A stretch of DNA of 64,000 nucleotides from Flavobacterium sp. DG2-3. GTDB lineage: Bacteria > Bacteroidota > Bacteroidia > Flavobacteriales > Flavobacteriaceae. The notes beneath the pieces are model-generated. The model made no database searches, had not been told where the DNA came from, and saw only the letters and a program-made list of their open reading frames with translations. Positions 1-8,822 of this stretch are shown in pieces. The translations under genes and the position numbers were made by a program. The stretch is taken from positions 806,001-870,000 of the forward strand of contig NZ_JAVAMB010000001.1 in assembly GCF_030730925.1 (NCBI RefSeq). Reading direction: 5' to 3'. The stretch's first letter is position 1. Every line of letters begins with the position of its first letter.

Positions 1-1024
1 CTAAGAATAACATAGTTGGGTTCGTCTGTTTGTTATTCATGAATTCTGTATTAATCAAGAACGAAAGTCTATCACTAACTTGGTAAGATAATGAAGGAGC
101 AAAGAAAAACGATTTTCTAAATCCAGCATCTTGAAAACTATTTTCGCTGTGGTAAGCTGTGTTAACACGGAAATTAATTTTGTGTTCATCATCTAATGGA
201 GTGTTAACATCTGCAGTAACACGGTTTAATCCGTAGCTTCCAGCAGTGTAGCTTACTTCTCCACCAAAATGATCGTAAGGTTTTTTTGTAGTAAGGTTAA
301 TTAAACCTCCGTAAGAAATTAAACTACTTCCAAATAAAGTTCCAGAAGGTCCTTTAATAACTTCAATTTTGTCAATGTTTGCAGGATCGATGCTTCCGTT
401 ATTCAAAGCTGGCAATCCGTTTGTCATAGTTGGCTGTACAGCAAAACCTCTAAGAGAGAAGTATCCTGCACCGTCGCCACCACGACCTGTAGAAGCCCAA
501 AGCGGAGATAAACCTGGAGCATTTTTTAATGCATCATCAATATTTGTAACTACTTGTTCTTTTAAAAGTTCAGCAGTAATGGTAGTATAAACTTGCGGGT
601 TTTCAAGATTTTTAAGAGGTAATCTTGAAACTTGTGTTGTTTCTTTACGTGCTAACGGGTTTTTTCTGTTTCCGTTTACCACAATTTCATTCAATTCTTG
701 AGAGTTTTCGCTAATTCTAAAATCTTCAATAATAGAATCGCCTGCATTAAGGCTAACACTTTTTTCTTTAGAAGAATATCCAATTCCAGAAACTTTGATT
801 ACATAATTTCCTGGTTTAATGTTTTTAATTTCATAGAAACCGTTTGCATCTGTACTTGTTCCTATTTTTGTTCCTTTCAATACTACAGAAACGTTGTCTG
901 CAGCTTCATTATTTGTTAAGCTAATTTGGCCTTTAATAGTTGCTTTTTCTTGAGCCAAAGCAGATACGCTGGTCATTAAAGCAAAACAAAAACTCAAAAA
1001 AGAAATTGTAAATTTGAATTTCAT
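1..1024 (-). CDS. TonB-dependent receptor, siderophore type, N-terminal part
   Basis: The gene runs off the left edge, so only about 341 N-terminal residues are visible. I translated it by hand from the minus strand. It opens with a signal peptide (hydrophobic run ending SVSALAQ), then a carboxypeptidase-regulatory-like beta domain (about residues 27-105) and a TonB plug. The plug shows the family signatures GYFSLRGFAV, NIDKIEVIKGPSGTLFGSS and GGLINLTTKKP. The protein should sit in the outer membrane and import a ferric siderophore or similar ligand using TonB energy. The start at 1024 is preceded by a good TACATTTG promoter element. The substrate cannot be told from this part. It is transcribed away from odhB, with a terminator between the two. 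Confidence 0.93.
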   Translation of the reverse strand, partial: MKFKFTISFLSFCFALMTSVSALAQEKATIKGQISLTNNEAADNVSVVLKGTKIGTSTDANGFYEIKNIKPGNYVIKVSGIGYSSKEKSVSLNAGDSIIEDFRISENSQELNEIVVNGNRKNPLARKETTQVSRLPLKNLENPQVYTTITAELLKEQVVTNIDDALKNAPGLSPLWASTGRGGDGAGYFSLRGFAVQPTMTNGLPALNNGSIDPANIDKIEVIKGPSGTLFGSSLISYGGLINLTTKKPYDHFGGEVSYTAGSYGLNRVTADVNTPLDDEHKINFRVNTAYHSENSFQDAGFRKSFFFAPSLSYQVSDRLSFLINTEFMNNKQTNPTMLFL

Positions 1025-1051
1025 TTTTATTTAGAATTGATTTTAATAGCG

Positions 1052-1082
1052 CAAATGTACATGTTGAATGCATATAATGCAA
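1052..1082 (-). promoter_or_regulatory. Promoter of the TonB receptor
   Basis: On the minus strand a TTG at 1082-1080 is followed after 20 bases by TACATTTG (1059-1052), matching the Bacteroidota -33/-7 pattern TTG-N19/20-TAnnTTTG. It lies 28 bases upstream of the receptor start. I found no clear Fur-type operator. Confidence 0.6.
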
Positions 1083-1167
1083 GCTATTCTTATTTATTCT
1101 AAATAATTTTTTTAAATAATCATTTTTAGTCAGAAAATAGGTTTTGGAAATGGTTGTTTTATAAGCA

Positions 1168-1202
1168 AAAAAGCCTGCTCAAACAAAATGAACAGGCTTT
1201 TT
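1168..1202 (-). terminator. Terminator downstream of odhB
   Basis: The arms AAAAAGCCTG (1168-1177) and CAGGCTTTTT (1193-1202) form a perfect 10-bp stem with a 15-base loop, just past the odhB stop codon. The A/T flanks would let it work in both directions. Confidence 0.85.
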
Positions 1203-1223
1203 ATATTTTGAAAATTATGCTGA

Positions 1224-2456
1224 TTACAATTCTAAAGCACGTTTAGCATCGCCATTCATCAATAATTCTACTGGGTTTTCTAAAGCTTCTTTAACCGCAA
1301 CTAAGAAACCAACAGACTCACGTCCGTCGATAATTCTGTGGTCATAAGAAAGAGCAACGTACATCATTGGGTGAATTTCAACTTTTCCGTTTACTGCAAT
1401 CGGACGCTCGATAATGTTGTGCATTCCTAAGATTCCAGATTGAGGAGGGTTGATGATTGGAGTAGATAACATACTTCCGAATACACCACCGTTTGTGATT
1501 GTGAAAGTTCCTCCAGTCATATCGTCAACTGTAATTTGACCATCACGAGCTCTTAAAGCTAATCTTTTGATTTCAGCTTCAATTCCACGGAAAGTTAAGT
1601 TTTCAGCATTACGAACAACAGGAACCATTAATCCTTTTGGTCCAGAAACTGCGATAGAAATGTCACAGAAATCGTATCCGATTTTGTAATCACCGTCCAT
1701 CATAGAGTTAACGTCTGGGTATAATTGTAAAGCTCTTGTAACTGCTTTTGTAAAGAAAGACATAAATCCTAAACCTAAACCACCGTGTTTAGCTTTGAAA
1801 GCATCTTTATATTCGTTACGAATTTGGTTGATTGGCGTCATGTTTACTTCGTTGAAAGTAGTCAACATAGCCGTTTCGTTTTTAGCAGAAACTAATCTTT
1901 CCGCTACTTTACGACGCAACATTGATAATTTTGTACGCTCAGTTCCACGGCTTCCACCAGTTGGAGTTCCCATAGAAGGAACAGCGTTTACTGCATCATC
2001 TTTAGTAATTCTTCCACCTTTACCAGTTCCAGAAACTGATGCTGGTGCAATATTTTTCTCGTCTAATATTTTTCTTGCTGCTGGAGATGGAGTTCCTGCT
2101 GCATAACTTGCAGCTGCAGGAGCTTCTGCCGCTTTTGGAGCTTCAGCCTTTGGAGCCTCCGCTTTTGGTGCTTCTGCTTTCGGAGCTTCAGCTGCTGGAG
2201 CAGATCCTGCTGGTTTTGCAGCATCTGTATCGATTAAACAAACTACAGCACCTACAGCTACTGTATCGCCTTCTTCTGCTTTTAGTGTAATTACACCGCT
2301 CATTTCAGCAGGTAATTCAAGAGTTGCTTTGTCTGAATCAACTTCAGCAATAGCTTGATCTTTTTCTACATAATCACCGTCTTTTACTAACCAAGTTGCA
2401 ATTTCAACTTCTTTTATTGATTCCCCTGGTGATGGGACTTTCATTTCTAAAATCAT
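1224..2456 (-). CDS. odhB: Dihydrolipoyllysine-residue succinyltransferase (E2 of 2-oxoglutarate dehydrogenase)
   Basis: This E2 subunit transfers the succinyl group from lipoate to CoA in the TCA cycle. The 410-residue product has an N-terminal lipoyl domain with the lipoylated lysine in DSDKATLE (about K43). A linker of repeated APKAE units follows (about 86-130), then a peripheral subunit-binding domain ([12 protein letters not shown]...[10 protein letters not shown]). The C-terminal catalytic domain carries the active-site motif [10 protein letters not shown] start it at the ATG at 2456, which gives [12 protein letters not shown], the normal beginning of the lipoyl domain. A longer frame to 2489 adds 11 unlikely residues. 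It lies directly downstream of odhA and is probably co-transcribed with it. Confidence 0.95.
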   Translation of the reverse strand: MILEMKVPSPGESIKEVEIATWLVKDGDYVEKDQAIAEVDSDKATLELPAEMSGVITLKAEEGDTVAVGAVVCLIDTDAAKPAGSAPAAEAPKAEAPKAEAPKAEAPKAAEAPAAASYAAGTPSPAARKILDEKNIAPASVSGTGKGGRITKDDAVNAVPSMGTPTGGSRGTERTKLSMLRRKVAERLVSAKNETAMLTTFNEVNMTPINQIRNEYKDAFKAKHGGLGLGFMSFFTKAVTRALQLYPDVNSMMDGDYKIGYDFCDISIAVSGPKGLMVPVVRNAENLTFRGIEAEIKRLALRARDGQITVDDMTGGTFTITNGGVFGSMLSTPIINPPQSGILGMHNIIERPIAVNGKVEIHPMMYVALSYDHRIIDGRESVGFLVAVKEALENPVELLMNGDAKRALEL

Positions 2457-2486
2457 CTTGTTTTTGTTTAAAGTTTTAGTTAGTCT

Positions 2487-2510
2487 CAATCCCGATAGCT
2501 ATCGGGATTG
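2487..2510. repeat. 24-bp perfect palindrome between odhA and odhB
   Basis: The core CCCGATAGCTATCGGG (2491-2506) is extended by CAAT/ATTG to a perfect 24-bp palindrome. The same core occurs at 33353 and 60023. It lies in the odhA-odhB spacer and could act as a processing or stability hairpin in the transcript. Confidence 0.85.
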
Positions 2511-2531
2511 AAACAGGAAACAATTATTTTT

Positions 2532-5306
2532 TTATCTAAATAAATTTTTATCGAATACCATTCTGATAGCATCTGCGTGACGACGTTTTGCACGTGTGTA
2601 ACTTCCAGATGCAGGAGCAGAATATGCTTTTAATGAAGCCAATCTCCATTTGATGAAATCAAAATTCATTAACATAAAGCTGTAAGCTCCCATGTTTTTA
2701 GGCTCTTCTTGCGCCCAAACATAATCATCGGCATTTGGATATTTTGCAATGATTTCTTTGATTTGTTCTGCTGGGAAAGGGAATAATTGCTCGATACGAA
2801 CAACCGCAACGTCATTTCTTCCGTTGTTTTCTCTTTCAGCAACAATATCATAGTAGAATTTACCTGTACAGAAAACCAAAGTTTTAACTTTCTTTTTATC
2901 TACAGTATTGTCATCAATAGTTTCTTGGAAACTTCCGCTTGCGATTTCCTCAACTGTTGACACACATCTTGGATCACGCAATAAACTTTTTGGAGAGAAA
3001 ACTACCAAAGGTTTACGGAAATTGCTCTTCATTTGTCTTCTCAATAAGTGGAAGAAGTTTGCAGGCGTTGTACAATCTGCAACATACATATTATGTCTTG
3101 CACAAAGCTGTAAGTAACGTTCCATTCTTGCAGAAGAGTGCTCAGCACCTTGTCCTTCATATCCGTGAGGCAATAATAGCACGATACCATTTTGGTTGTT
3201 CCATTTATCTTCTCCACAAGAAATATATTGGTCAATCATAATTTGCGCTCCGTTAGAGAAATCTCCAAATTGTGCTTCCCAGATTGTTAAGGCTTTTGGA
3301 TTTGCTAAAGCGTATCCGTAATCAAAACCTAAAACTCCGTACTCAGATAAAAGAGAGTTGAATACGCCAAAGTTTCCTTTTTTGTTTTCAATAGCGTTTA
3401 GTAAAATTACTTCTTCTTCAGAATCTTCTACTTTAACCACAGCATGACGGTGAGAGAAAGTTCCTCTTTCTACGTCTTGTCCAGAAATTCTAACATCAAA
3501 TCCTTCTGTTAAAAGTGAACCGTAAGCCAATGCTTCAGCAGTTCCCCAATCAACAGTATTGTTATCATAACCTGCTTTTCTGTCAGATACAATTTTAGTG
3601 ATTTTGTTGATGAATTTTTTGTCTTCTGGTAAAGTTGAGATTGTATTGATGATAGAATCCAATCCTTTTTTATCAAAACTGGTATCCACTTTTTGAAGCA
3701 TTTGTGTATCAGTAACCTGAACAAATCCTTCCCATTCGTTTTTCATGAATGGAGTAATAATTGTCAAATCTTTTTTACGAGAAGCTTCTAAGTTTTCTTC
3801 TAATCTAGATTTGTATTCTTTTTCTAAAGCATTAACATAAGAAGCATCAATTACACCGTCAGAAAGTAATTTCTCAGCGTAAATGTCTCTTGGGTTTTTA
3901 TGTTTAGCGATGATTTTATATAAAACTGGCTGTGTAAAACGAGGTTCGTCACCTTCGTTATGTCCGTATTTTCTATATCCTAAAAGATCGATAAATACGT
4001 CACGTCCAAATTGCATTCTGTAGTCTAATGCAAAAGATATAGCGTGTACAACAGCTTCAGCATCATCAGCATTTACGTGTAATACAGGCGAAAGCGTTAC
4101 TTTGGCAACGTCTGTACAATAAGTAGAAGAACGAGCGTCTAAGTAGTTCGTTGTAAATCCAACCTGATTGTTGATTACGATATGGATTGTTCCTCCAGTT
4201 TTGTAACCGTCAAGTTGTGCCATCTGAATAATTTCGTAAAGAATACCTTGTCCTGCAATCGCAGCATCACCGTGAACAGCGATTGGTAAAACTTTAGAGA
4301 AATCGTCATTATAATATTTGTCTTGTTTTGCTCTGGTAATACCTTCAATAACAGCTCCAACAGTTTCTAAGTGAGAAGGGTTTGGCGCTAAGTTGATATT
4401 GATGCTTTTTCCAGTTCTAGTTTTTTTGTCGGCAGTAAGACCTAAGTGGTATTTTACGTCACCATCAAAATATTCCTGATCGTAATCTTTACCGTCAAAT
4501 TCACCAAAAATATCTTGAGTCGATTTTCCGAAGATGTTTGCCAAAACGTTCAAACGACCACGGTGAGCCATTCCCATTACGAATTGCTCAACACCTTTTT
4601 CAGCAGCTTGTTCGATTAAAGCGTCTAGAGCAGGAATGATAGATTCTCCACCTTCTAGAGAGAAACGTTTTTGTCCAACATATTTAGTATGAAGGAAGTT
4701 TTCAAAAGAAACCGCTTCGTTAAGTTTATTTAAGATCGTTTTCTTTTCTTCTGTAGAGAAATTAGGCTGGTTTGTGTTTACAGATAATTTATCCTGAATC
4801 CATTTTACAACGCCAGGATTTCTAATATACATATACTCAATGCCGATGTGCTGACAGTAAATAGCTTTTAATCGATTTACGATATCTTGCAAAGAAGAAG
4901 GCGCCATTCCGATAGTTTGAGCAGCATCAAAAACAGTTGAAAGATCTGCCGCCGATAATCCGAAGTTTTCGATATCCAAAGTTGGAGATGAAGTTCTACG
5001 GTCACGAACAGGATTTGTTTTCGTGAATAAATGCCCGCGCGTACGGTATCCGTCAATTAATTTTAAAACGTTGAATTCTTTCTTTAGTTTTTCAGAAACC
5101 TGACTGTAATCTGTGTTGTCGCTAGTCACGTACTCAACGATTGTCTGCACAGGGTTTTCGTCGTTATAAGTTGTTTGTCCAAAGTCAAAACCTTGAAAGA
5201 AACTTCTCCAGCTAGGCTCAACGCTGTCTGGGTTGACTAAATATTGATCGTATAATTGTGCAAAAAACTCGGTATGCGCTGCGTTTAAAAATGAAAACCT
5301 ATCCAT
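2532..5306 (-). CDS. odhA: 2-oxoglutarate dehydrogenase E1 component
   Basis: This thiamine-diphosphate-dependent E1 subunit decarboxylates 2-oxoglutarate and succinylates the lipoate on OdhB. The product is about 924 residues, normal for the family. It begins with the typical N-terminal segment (YDQYLVNPDSVEPSWRSFF) and carries GMAHRGRLNVL, the ThDP-binding region VHGDAAIAGQG...VINNQVGFTT, and LPHGYEGQGAEHSSAR in the C-terminal half. I chose the ATG at 5306 because it places the N-terminus correctly. The longer frame to 5360 would add 18 residues and cover the likely -7 element. odhB follows downstream on the same strand. Confidence 0.96.
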   Translation of the reverse strand: MDRFSFLNAAHTEFFAQLYDQYLVNPDSVEPSWRSFFQGFDFGQTTYNDENPVQTIVEYVTSDNTDYSQVSEKLKKEFNVLKLIDGYRTRGHLFTKTNPVRDRRTSSPTLDIENFGLSAADLSTVFDAAQTIGMAPSSLQDIVNRLKAIYCQHIGIEYMYIRNPGVVKWIQDKLSVNTNQPNFSTEEKKTILNKLNEAVSFENFLHTKYVGQKRFSLEGGESIIPALDALIEQAAEKGVEQFVMGMAHRGRLNVLANIFGKSTQDIFGEFDGKDYDQEYFDGDVKYHLGLTADKKTRTGKSININLAPNPSHLETVGAVIEGITRAKQDKYYNDDFSKVLPIAVHGDAAIAGQGILYEIIQMAQLDGYKTGGTIHIVINNQVGFTTNYLDARSSTYCTDVAKVTLSPVLHVNADDAEAVVHAISFALDYRMQFGRDVFIDLLGYRKYGHNEGDEPRFTQPVLYKIIAKHKNPRDIYAEKLLSDGVIDASYVNALEKEYKSRLEENLEASRKKDLTIITPFMKNEWEGFVQVTDTQMLQKVDTSFDKKGLDSIINTISTLPEDKKFINKITKIVSDRKAGYDNNTVDWGTAEALAYGSLLTEGFDVRISGQDVERGTFSHRHAVVKVEDSEEEVILLNAIENKKGNFGVFNSLLSEYGVLGFDYGYALANPKALTIWEAQFGDFSNGAQIMIDQYISCGEDKWNNQNGIVLLLPHGYEGQGAEHSSARMERYLQLCARHNMYVADCTTPANFFHLLRRQMKSNFRKPLVVFSPKSLLRDPRCVSTVEEIASGSFQETIDDNTVDKKKVKTLVFCTGKFYYDIVAERENNGRNDVAVVRIEQLFPFPAEQIKEIIAKYPNADDYVWAQEEPKNMGAYSFMLMNFDFIKWRLASLKAYSAPASGSYTRAKRRHADAIRMVFDKNLFR

Positions 5307-5342
5307 AATATGAGTGAATATACTTTTTGTTATATAGAAAGG

Positions 5343-5350
5343 CAAAAGTA
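5343..5350 (-). promoter_or_regulatory. -7 element upstream of odhA
   Basis: The minus strand reads TACTTTTG (TAnnTTTG) 37 bases upstream of the preferred odhA start. No convincing -33 TTG sits at the expected distance, so only the -7 half is supported. Confidence 0.45.
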
Positions 5351-5376
5351 CAACAATCACCTTTATTTAAATCTTT

Positions 5377-5400
5377 TTTTTACGTACTTTTACGTAAAAA
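5377..5400. promoter_or_regulatory. Inverted repeat between odhA and the divergent gene
   Basis: TTTTTACGTA (5377-5386) and TACGTAAAAA (5391-5400) form a perfect 10-bp inverted repeat with a 4-base centre. It lies between two divergent genes, so an operator for either is possible. The protein that would bind it is unknown. Confidence 0.4.
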
Positions 5401-5422
5401 TTTGTTAAAATAAACGTTAACT

Positions 5423-5974
5423 ATGAATAAAATTCAATTTTCAATCGATTGCAGATATTTTTTTGTGATTTTGGCAGTGTTATTTTCTAGTTACACTATT
5501 GCACAACAAAAATATGTCATTGACAACAGTAGCCATTTTTGGGAAAAAGTTCAATTTGGAGGTGGTCTCGGATTGGGTTTTGGATCTGGCTACACTAATG
5601 TCTCGGTAATGCCGAGTGCGATTTACAATATCAACGAAATTGTTGCCGTTGGTGTCGGATTGCAATTTGGATATTTATATCAAAAAAATTATTACGAATC
5701 TTTTGTTTACGGCGGAAGTTTTATCACGCTTGTAAACCCGATTCCGCAACTGCAATTATCTGCAGAATTGGAGCAGGTTAGGGTTGATACCGACTACGAA
5801 GAAAATTATTACCATCCCGGTTTTGCTGATGCCTATTGGAATACAGCTCTATATTTAGGAGCAGGTTACAGAACTAATAATGTGACAATTGGAGCACGAT
5901 ACGATGTTTTGTATGATCCGAATAAAAGTCTTTACGGCTCTGGATTTATGCCTTTTGTGAGAGTTTATTTTTAA
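5423..5974 (+). CDS. Outer-membrane-type beta-barrel protein, unknown role
   Basis: The 183-residue product has an N-terminal hydrophobic export signal (FVILAVLFSSYTIAQQ). A body rich in Gly and aromatic residues follows, with alternating hydrophobic stretches (GGGLGLGFGSGYTNVSVMP, YLGAGYRTNNVTIGARYDV), and it ends with phenylalanine (FVRVYF). This is the pattern of small outer-membrane barrels in Bacteroidota. I do not recognise a specific family. It is divergent from odhA and separated from it by a palindrome. Confidence 0.7.
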   Translation: MNKIQFSIDCRYFFVILAVLFSSYTIAQQKYVIDNSSHFWEKVQFGGGLGLGFGSGYTNVSVMPSAIYNINEIVAVGVGLQFGYLYQKNYYESFVYGGSFITLVNPIPQLQLSAELEQVRVDTDYEENYYHPGFADAYWNTALYLGAGYRTNNVTIGARYDVLYDPNKSLYGSGFMPFVRVYF

Positions 5975-6008
5975 GTTGCTAAGATTCTGAGGTTCTAAGG
6001 TTTTAAAT
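5975..6008. repeat. CTAAG/TTCTAAG-rich short repeat
   Basis: The spacer reads as degenerate copies of TTGCTAAGATTCTGAGGTTCTAAG. Related sequence, in either orientation, recurs at 6580-6614, 12017-12075 and most extensively at 58216-58352. Confidence 0.6.
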
Positions 6009-6017
6009 GCAAGAAAT

Positions 6018-6446
6018 TTGAAAAAATTTATTTTTATAATTATCGCTATTATAGCTTTAAGCTGTAATAATTCGAAGAAGTCAAATATTGAAAATGAGAA
6101 GGTTGCAAAAAGAGAATTGCGACCTTTTTTTGATTCTGATGAAATTGATCATTATTATTTGAATTTTTCTGAGGCTGATTTTTTTAAATTAGTTCAGAAA
6201 GAAACACCAAGTCAAAATGAGGAAGAATTTTTAAAAATTTTTGAATTTGATTTTCCAGATTCAATTCCAAAAGAGGATTTTGAGAAAATACTAATAAAGC
6301 ATAATTACAAAAAATCAGAACTTTCATTAAAACAGGAGAAACAAATTGAAAACGTCTTTAGCGAAAAAGATTCTTTGCCTGAAGGTTATTTTGCCTGTGC
6401 AGCAGAGTATCGAGACATTTTTATTTTTAAAAAGAAACAAAATTAA
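6018..6446 (+). CDS. Lipoprotein of unknown function, probably truncated by a frameshift
   Basis: The product starts at a TTG codon, because the nearest ATG (6007) meets a stop after four codons. It has a short hydrophobic signal ending in the lipobox ALSC, then an acidic, helical body. The frame closes at 6446 just after an A5 run. The next frame continues without a stop to 6595 and encodes a plausible C-terminus (ICFKCGRFQIVGS..., see 6431-6595). Restoring one A in the run would give a protein of about 192 residues. I do not know the family. The break is either a true mutation or a base-call error in a homopolymer. Confidence 0.65.
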   Translation: MKKFIFIIIAIIALSCNNSKKSNIENEKVAKRELRPFFDSDEIDHYYLNFSEADFFKLVQKETPSQNEEEFLKIFEFDFPDSIPKEDFEKILIKHNYKKSELSLKQEKQIENVFSEKDSLPEGYFACAAEYRDIFIFKKKQN

Positions 6447-6595
6447 TTGGTGTAGCAAAAATATGCTTTAAATGTGGTCGTTTTCAGATTGTTGGAAGTA
6501 AATTGAATACTGAAGGATTTGGTCTTTGGAAAGAATTAGATAAACTAAAAAGTATCGTTCGCAAAGAAGATAAACTTAGCTCCTTAGAACCTTAG
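6431..6595 (+). pseudogene. Out-of-frame C-terminal continuation of the 6018 lipoprotein
   Basis: In the -1 frame relative to the 6018 gene, this stretch reads KKETKLIGVAKICF then KCGRFQIVGSKLNTEG and on to a stop at 6593-6595. It joins smoothly to YRDIFIF of the upstream frame. Its two cysteines, continuous coding character and lack of its own start support one ancestral gene split by loss of a single A in the run 6429-6433. The last few residues lie inside the CTAAG-type repeat. Confidence 0.55.
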
Positions 6596-6615
6596 CAACT
6601 CAGTACCTTAGGAGC

Positions 6616-6969
6616 TTATTTGTAATAATTTCTAAACCAAACCTTCTGCCATTCTCTTTTCAGAATCAAAAAAGCAACTTGCTCGGCTAGAATTACCAAA
6701 TCAGAACCGTCTAGGCTTTTAATTTCGTTTTCAGGAACATCTATTATATAAAGCAGGTTCAAATATTCAGCAAATTTGTACTGAATCATTCGGTAGATTT
6801 TCTCGTGCAGCTGGATTTTTAATTCGTCTGGCGAAATGCTTAACGGAAAATCGATTCCTTCATTGGCCAGATTGAAATCCTTATTAATCTGTTCAATAAG
6901 ATTTAGATATAAAGTCTGCGCTTGAGCTTGCTCTAGTAAAGATTCTGTATTTGTTGGTGCTACAAACAT
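6616..6969 (-). CDS. Conserved hypothetical protein
   Basis: The 117-residue product is soluble, with no signal peptide or membrane segment. It looks largely helical, with heptad-like hydrophobic spacing and a C-terminus rich in aromatic and basic residues (REWQKVWFRNYYK). I do not recognise the family. It follows the polyprenyl synthase gene on the same strand with a 46-base gap, so the two are probably co-transcribed. Confidence 0.7.
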   Translation of the reverse strand: MFVAPTNTESLLEQAQAQTLYLNLIEQINKDFNLANEGIDFPLSISPDELKIQLHEKIYRMIQYKFAEYLNLLYIIDVPENEIKSLDGSDLVILAEQVAFLILKREWQKVWFRNYYK

Positions 6970-7015
6970 ATTATTATTTTAGATTTTAGAGTGATGATTG
7001 TAGATTTACTGAATA

Positions 7016-7990
7016 CTAAACTTTACGTCCCATTAAGTTCTCTCCAAAAGTTCTCAAAATGTCTTTCTTTTCGGCATTGATATCCATTTTTTCTAACGTT
7101 TCAAAAGCTTTTAAAGTATACATTTCGATGGCATCTTGAGTTGCTTTTGAAGCTCCAGATTCGTTAAAAATAGCTTTTGCTGTTTCTATTTTTTCTGAAT
7201 TATCATCTAATTGTAACGTAAAAAGCTGTTCTAATTCTGAAGCTTTTTCGCTTGACGAAAATTCTAAAGCTTTTAGATATAAATACGTTTTTTTGTTCTC
7301 TATAATATCTCCTCCAACTTGTTTTCCAAAAGTTTCCGGATCTCCAAAGGCATCCAGATAATCATCTTGAAGTTGGAAAGCCAGTCCTAAATTCAATCCG
7401 AAATCGTAAATTAAATCAGCTTCTTTTTCAGAAGTTTTAGCCACAATTGCTCCCATTTTCATGGCCGCAGCAACCAAAACCGCTGTTTTATATTCGATCA
7501 TTTTAAGATATTGCGGGATCGTAACATCTTTACGAGTCTCAAAATCAACATCCCATTGCTGTCCTTCGCAAACCTCAAGCGCCGTTTTGCTGAATAATTT
7601 GGCAAGGTTTCTAAAAACAATTGGTTCATATTGCTCAAAATACTGATAGGCTAAAATCAGCATCGCGTCTCCAGATAAAATTCCCGTATTTAAATCCCAT
7701 TTTTCATGCACTGTAACTTGTCCTCTTCTTAAAGGCGCATCGTCCATAATGTCATCATGAACTAAAGAAAAGTTATGAAAAACTTCGACCGCCATTGCTG
7801 CGGGAAGTGCCGTCGAATAATCAGTATCAAAAACCTCTGCAGCCATTAAAGTTAAAACAGGGCGAATGCGTTTGCCGCCAAGTCCTAAAATGTATTCTAT
7901 AGGTTCGTAAAGATTTTTAGGCTCTTTATGTATGTTTTGGTTTTTTAGATAATTGATGAAAAAATCTTGGTACTGACTTATATCGTGCAT
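7016..7990 (-). CDS. Polyprenyl (geranylgeranyl/farnesyl-type) diphosphate synthase
   Basis: This class I trans-prenyltransferase condenses isopentenyl diphosphate onto an allylic diphosphate. The 324-residue product carries GGKRIRP near the N-terminus, the first Asp-rich motif in LVHDDIMDDAPLRRG (about residues 79-83) and the second in FQLQDDYLDAFGD, with GKQVGGD downstream. Both metal-binding motifs are complete, so it should be active. Chain length cannot be assigned with confidence. Products would feed quinone, carotenoid or lipid-carrier synthesis. Confidence 0.92.
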   Translation of the reverse strand: MHDISQYQDFFINYLKNQNIHKEPKNLYEPIEYILGLGGKRIRPVLTLMAAEVFDTDYSTALPAAMAVEVFHNFSLVHDDIMDDAPLRRGQVTVHEKWDLNTGILSGDAMLILAYQYFEQYEPIVFRNLAKLFSKTALEVCEGQQWDVDFETRKDVTIPQYLKMIEYKTAVLVAAAMKMGAIVAKTSEKEADLIYDFGLNLGLAFQLQDDYLDAFGDPETFGKQVGGDIIENKKTYLYLKALEFSSSEKASELEQLFTLQLDDNSEKIETAKAIFNESGASKATQDAIEMYTLKAFETLEKMDINAEKKDILRTFGENLMGRKV

Positions 7991-8130
7991 AATAAATTCT
8001 GATTTCGAGGCTCAAATATACAATTCATATATGAATTTTTGAGGACGAAATGTTAAAAGCCGATTAATGATTGGAAACGGGCTTTTAATTATTCTCATTT
8101 TTAATGTTTTAAAAAAAATCTAAAAAACTT

Positions 8131-8158
8131 GGAAACTTTTTTGGTATTCAGAGTTTCC
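8131..8158. promoter_or_regulatory. Operator 1, GGAAACT-N14-AGTTTCC
   Basis: GGAAACT (8131-8137) and AGTTTCC (8152-8158) form a perfect inverted repeat with a 14-base centre. It covers the -33 end of the promoter at 8141-8170. Identical half-sites with the same spacing recur at 8181-8208 and at 8823-8850, the last just upstream of the tetR-type gene. This points to that TetR protein as the likely binder. Confidence 0.7.
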
Positions 8159-8170
8159 TGTCTATATTTG
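8141..8170 (+). promoter_or_regulatory. Promoter of the YceI-like gene
   Basis: TTG (8141-8143), 19 bases, then TATATTTG (8163-8170) match TTG-N19-TAnnTTTG. The promoter sits between and partly under the two GGAAACT/AGTTTCC operators, which would allow repression by occlusion. Confidence 0.7.
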
Positions 8171-8180
8171 CAGCGTTAAT

Positions 8181-8208
8181 GGAAACTGAGAAAACCATAA
8201 AAGTTTCC
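8181..8208. promoter_or_regulatory. Operator 2, GGAAACT-N14-AGTTTCC
   Basis: This is the second copy, GGAAACT (8181-8187) and AGTTTCC (8202-8208), again with exactly 14 bases between half-sites. It falls just downstream of the -7 box, where a bound repressor would block early transcription. Confidence 0.7.
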
Positions 8209-8254
8209 ATTAAGATTTTTGAATGATTTATAAAATCAATTAAATCAAGTGCTT

Positions 8255-8776
8255 ATGAAAACAAAATGGACCTTAGATTCTAGCCAATCAGATGTTTTAT
8301 TGAAAATGAGACAATCGCGAACTTCTTATTTGGGAGGAACTGCAAATAAATTTGATGGGTATGTGAATATTGAAGACAATGAAATTGAAGATGCTTCTGT
8401 AGAATTTTCATTGGATATCAATAACAAAAATGAAAGTTTCCAATCTATAGATGCTTATTTGCAACTTCAAGATTTTTTTGAAGAAGATGAGCATCCAATT
8501 ATTAGTTTCAAATCGACATCATTTCAAAAAGTAAATCAGAACATCAATTTTTTCAAAGGAGATTTAACGATAAAAGATATTACGAGAGTAGTTGAATTGG
8601 ACGCAGAATTTTTAGGCGAGAATATTTACAACGGAGAAAAGAAAGTAGCTTTTGAAATTAAAGGAAATATCAAGCGCGAAGACTTTGGTTTAGATTTCAG
8701 CTCTTTCAATCATTCTTCTGGTGCAGCTTTAGGTAAGGACATCAAACTTATAGCAAATTTAGAATTTAGCATATAA
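8255..8776 (+). CDS. YceI-like family protein
   Basis: The 173-residue product has the YceI-type beta-barrel pattern. It opens with TKWTLDSSQSDVLLKMRQS, contains an FEEDEHPIISFKSTSF motif (family pattern: F...YP...F.S), then FFKGDLTIKDITRVVELD and GNIKREDFGLDF. Other members bind isoprenoid or lipid-like ligands. This one lacks a signal peptide, so it may be cytoplasmic. I start it at the ATG at 8255 and not at the GTG at 8249. It sits under two operators shared with the tetR gene that follows, so the two are probably co-regulated. Confidence 0.82.
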   Translation: MKTKWTLDSSQSDVLLKMRQSRTSYLGGTANKFDGYVNIEDNEIEDASVEFSLDINNKNESFQSIDAYLQLQDFFEEDEHPIISFKSTSFQKVNQNINFFKGDLTIKDITRVVELDAEFLGENIYNGEKKVAFEIKGNIKREDFGLDFSSFNHSSGAALGKDIKLIANLEFSI

Positions 8777-8822
8777 ATCTTACTAAAAGAATAAATTAAT
8801 GTAAAATTATTACAAATAAATC

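Noticed and set aside
369..919. Two 73-codon + strand frames near the left edge
   Set aside because: They lie antisense to the TonB receptor, whose minus-strand translation shows clear plug motifs.
2039..2290. Leucine-rich 83-codon frame on the + strand
   Set aside because: It is the antisense shadow of the APKAE-repeat linker of odhB; the Leu richness comes from the reversed repeat codons.
6429..6434. Programmed -1 frameshift at the A5G run of the split lipoprotein
   Set aside because: The sequence T-AAA-AAG lacks the full X-XXY-YYZ heptamer (slippage of the first tRNA would read UAA), so mutation or base-call error is more likely.
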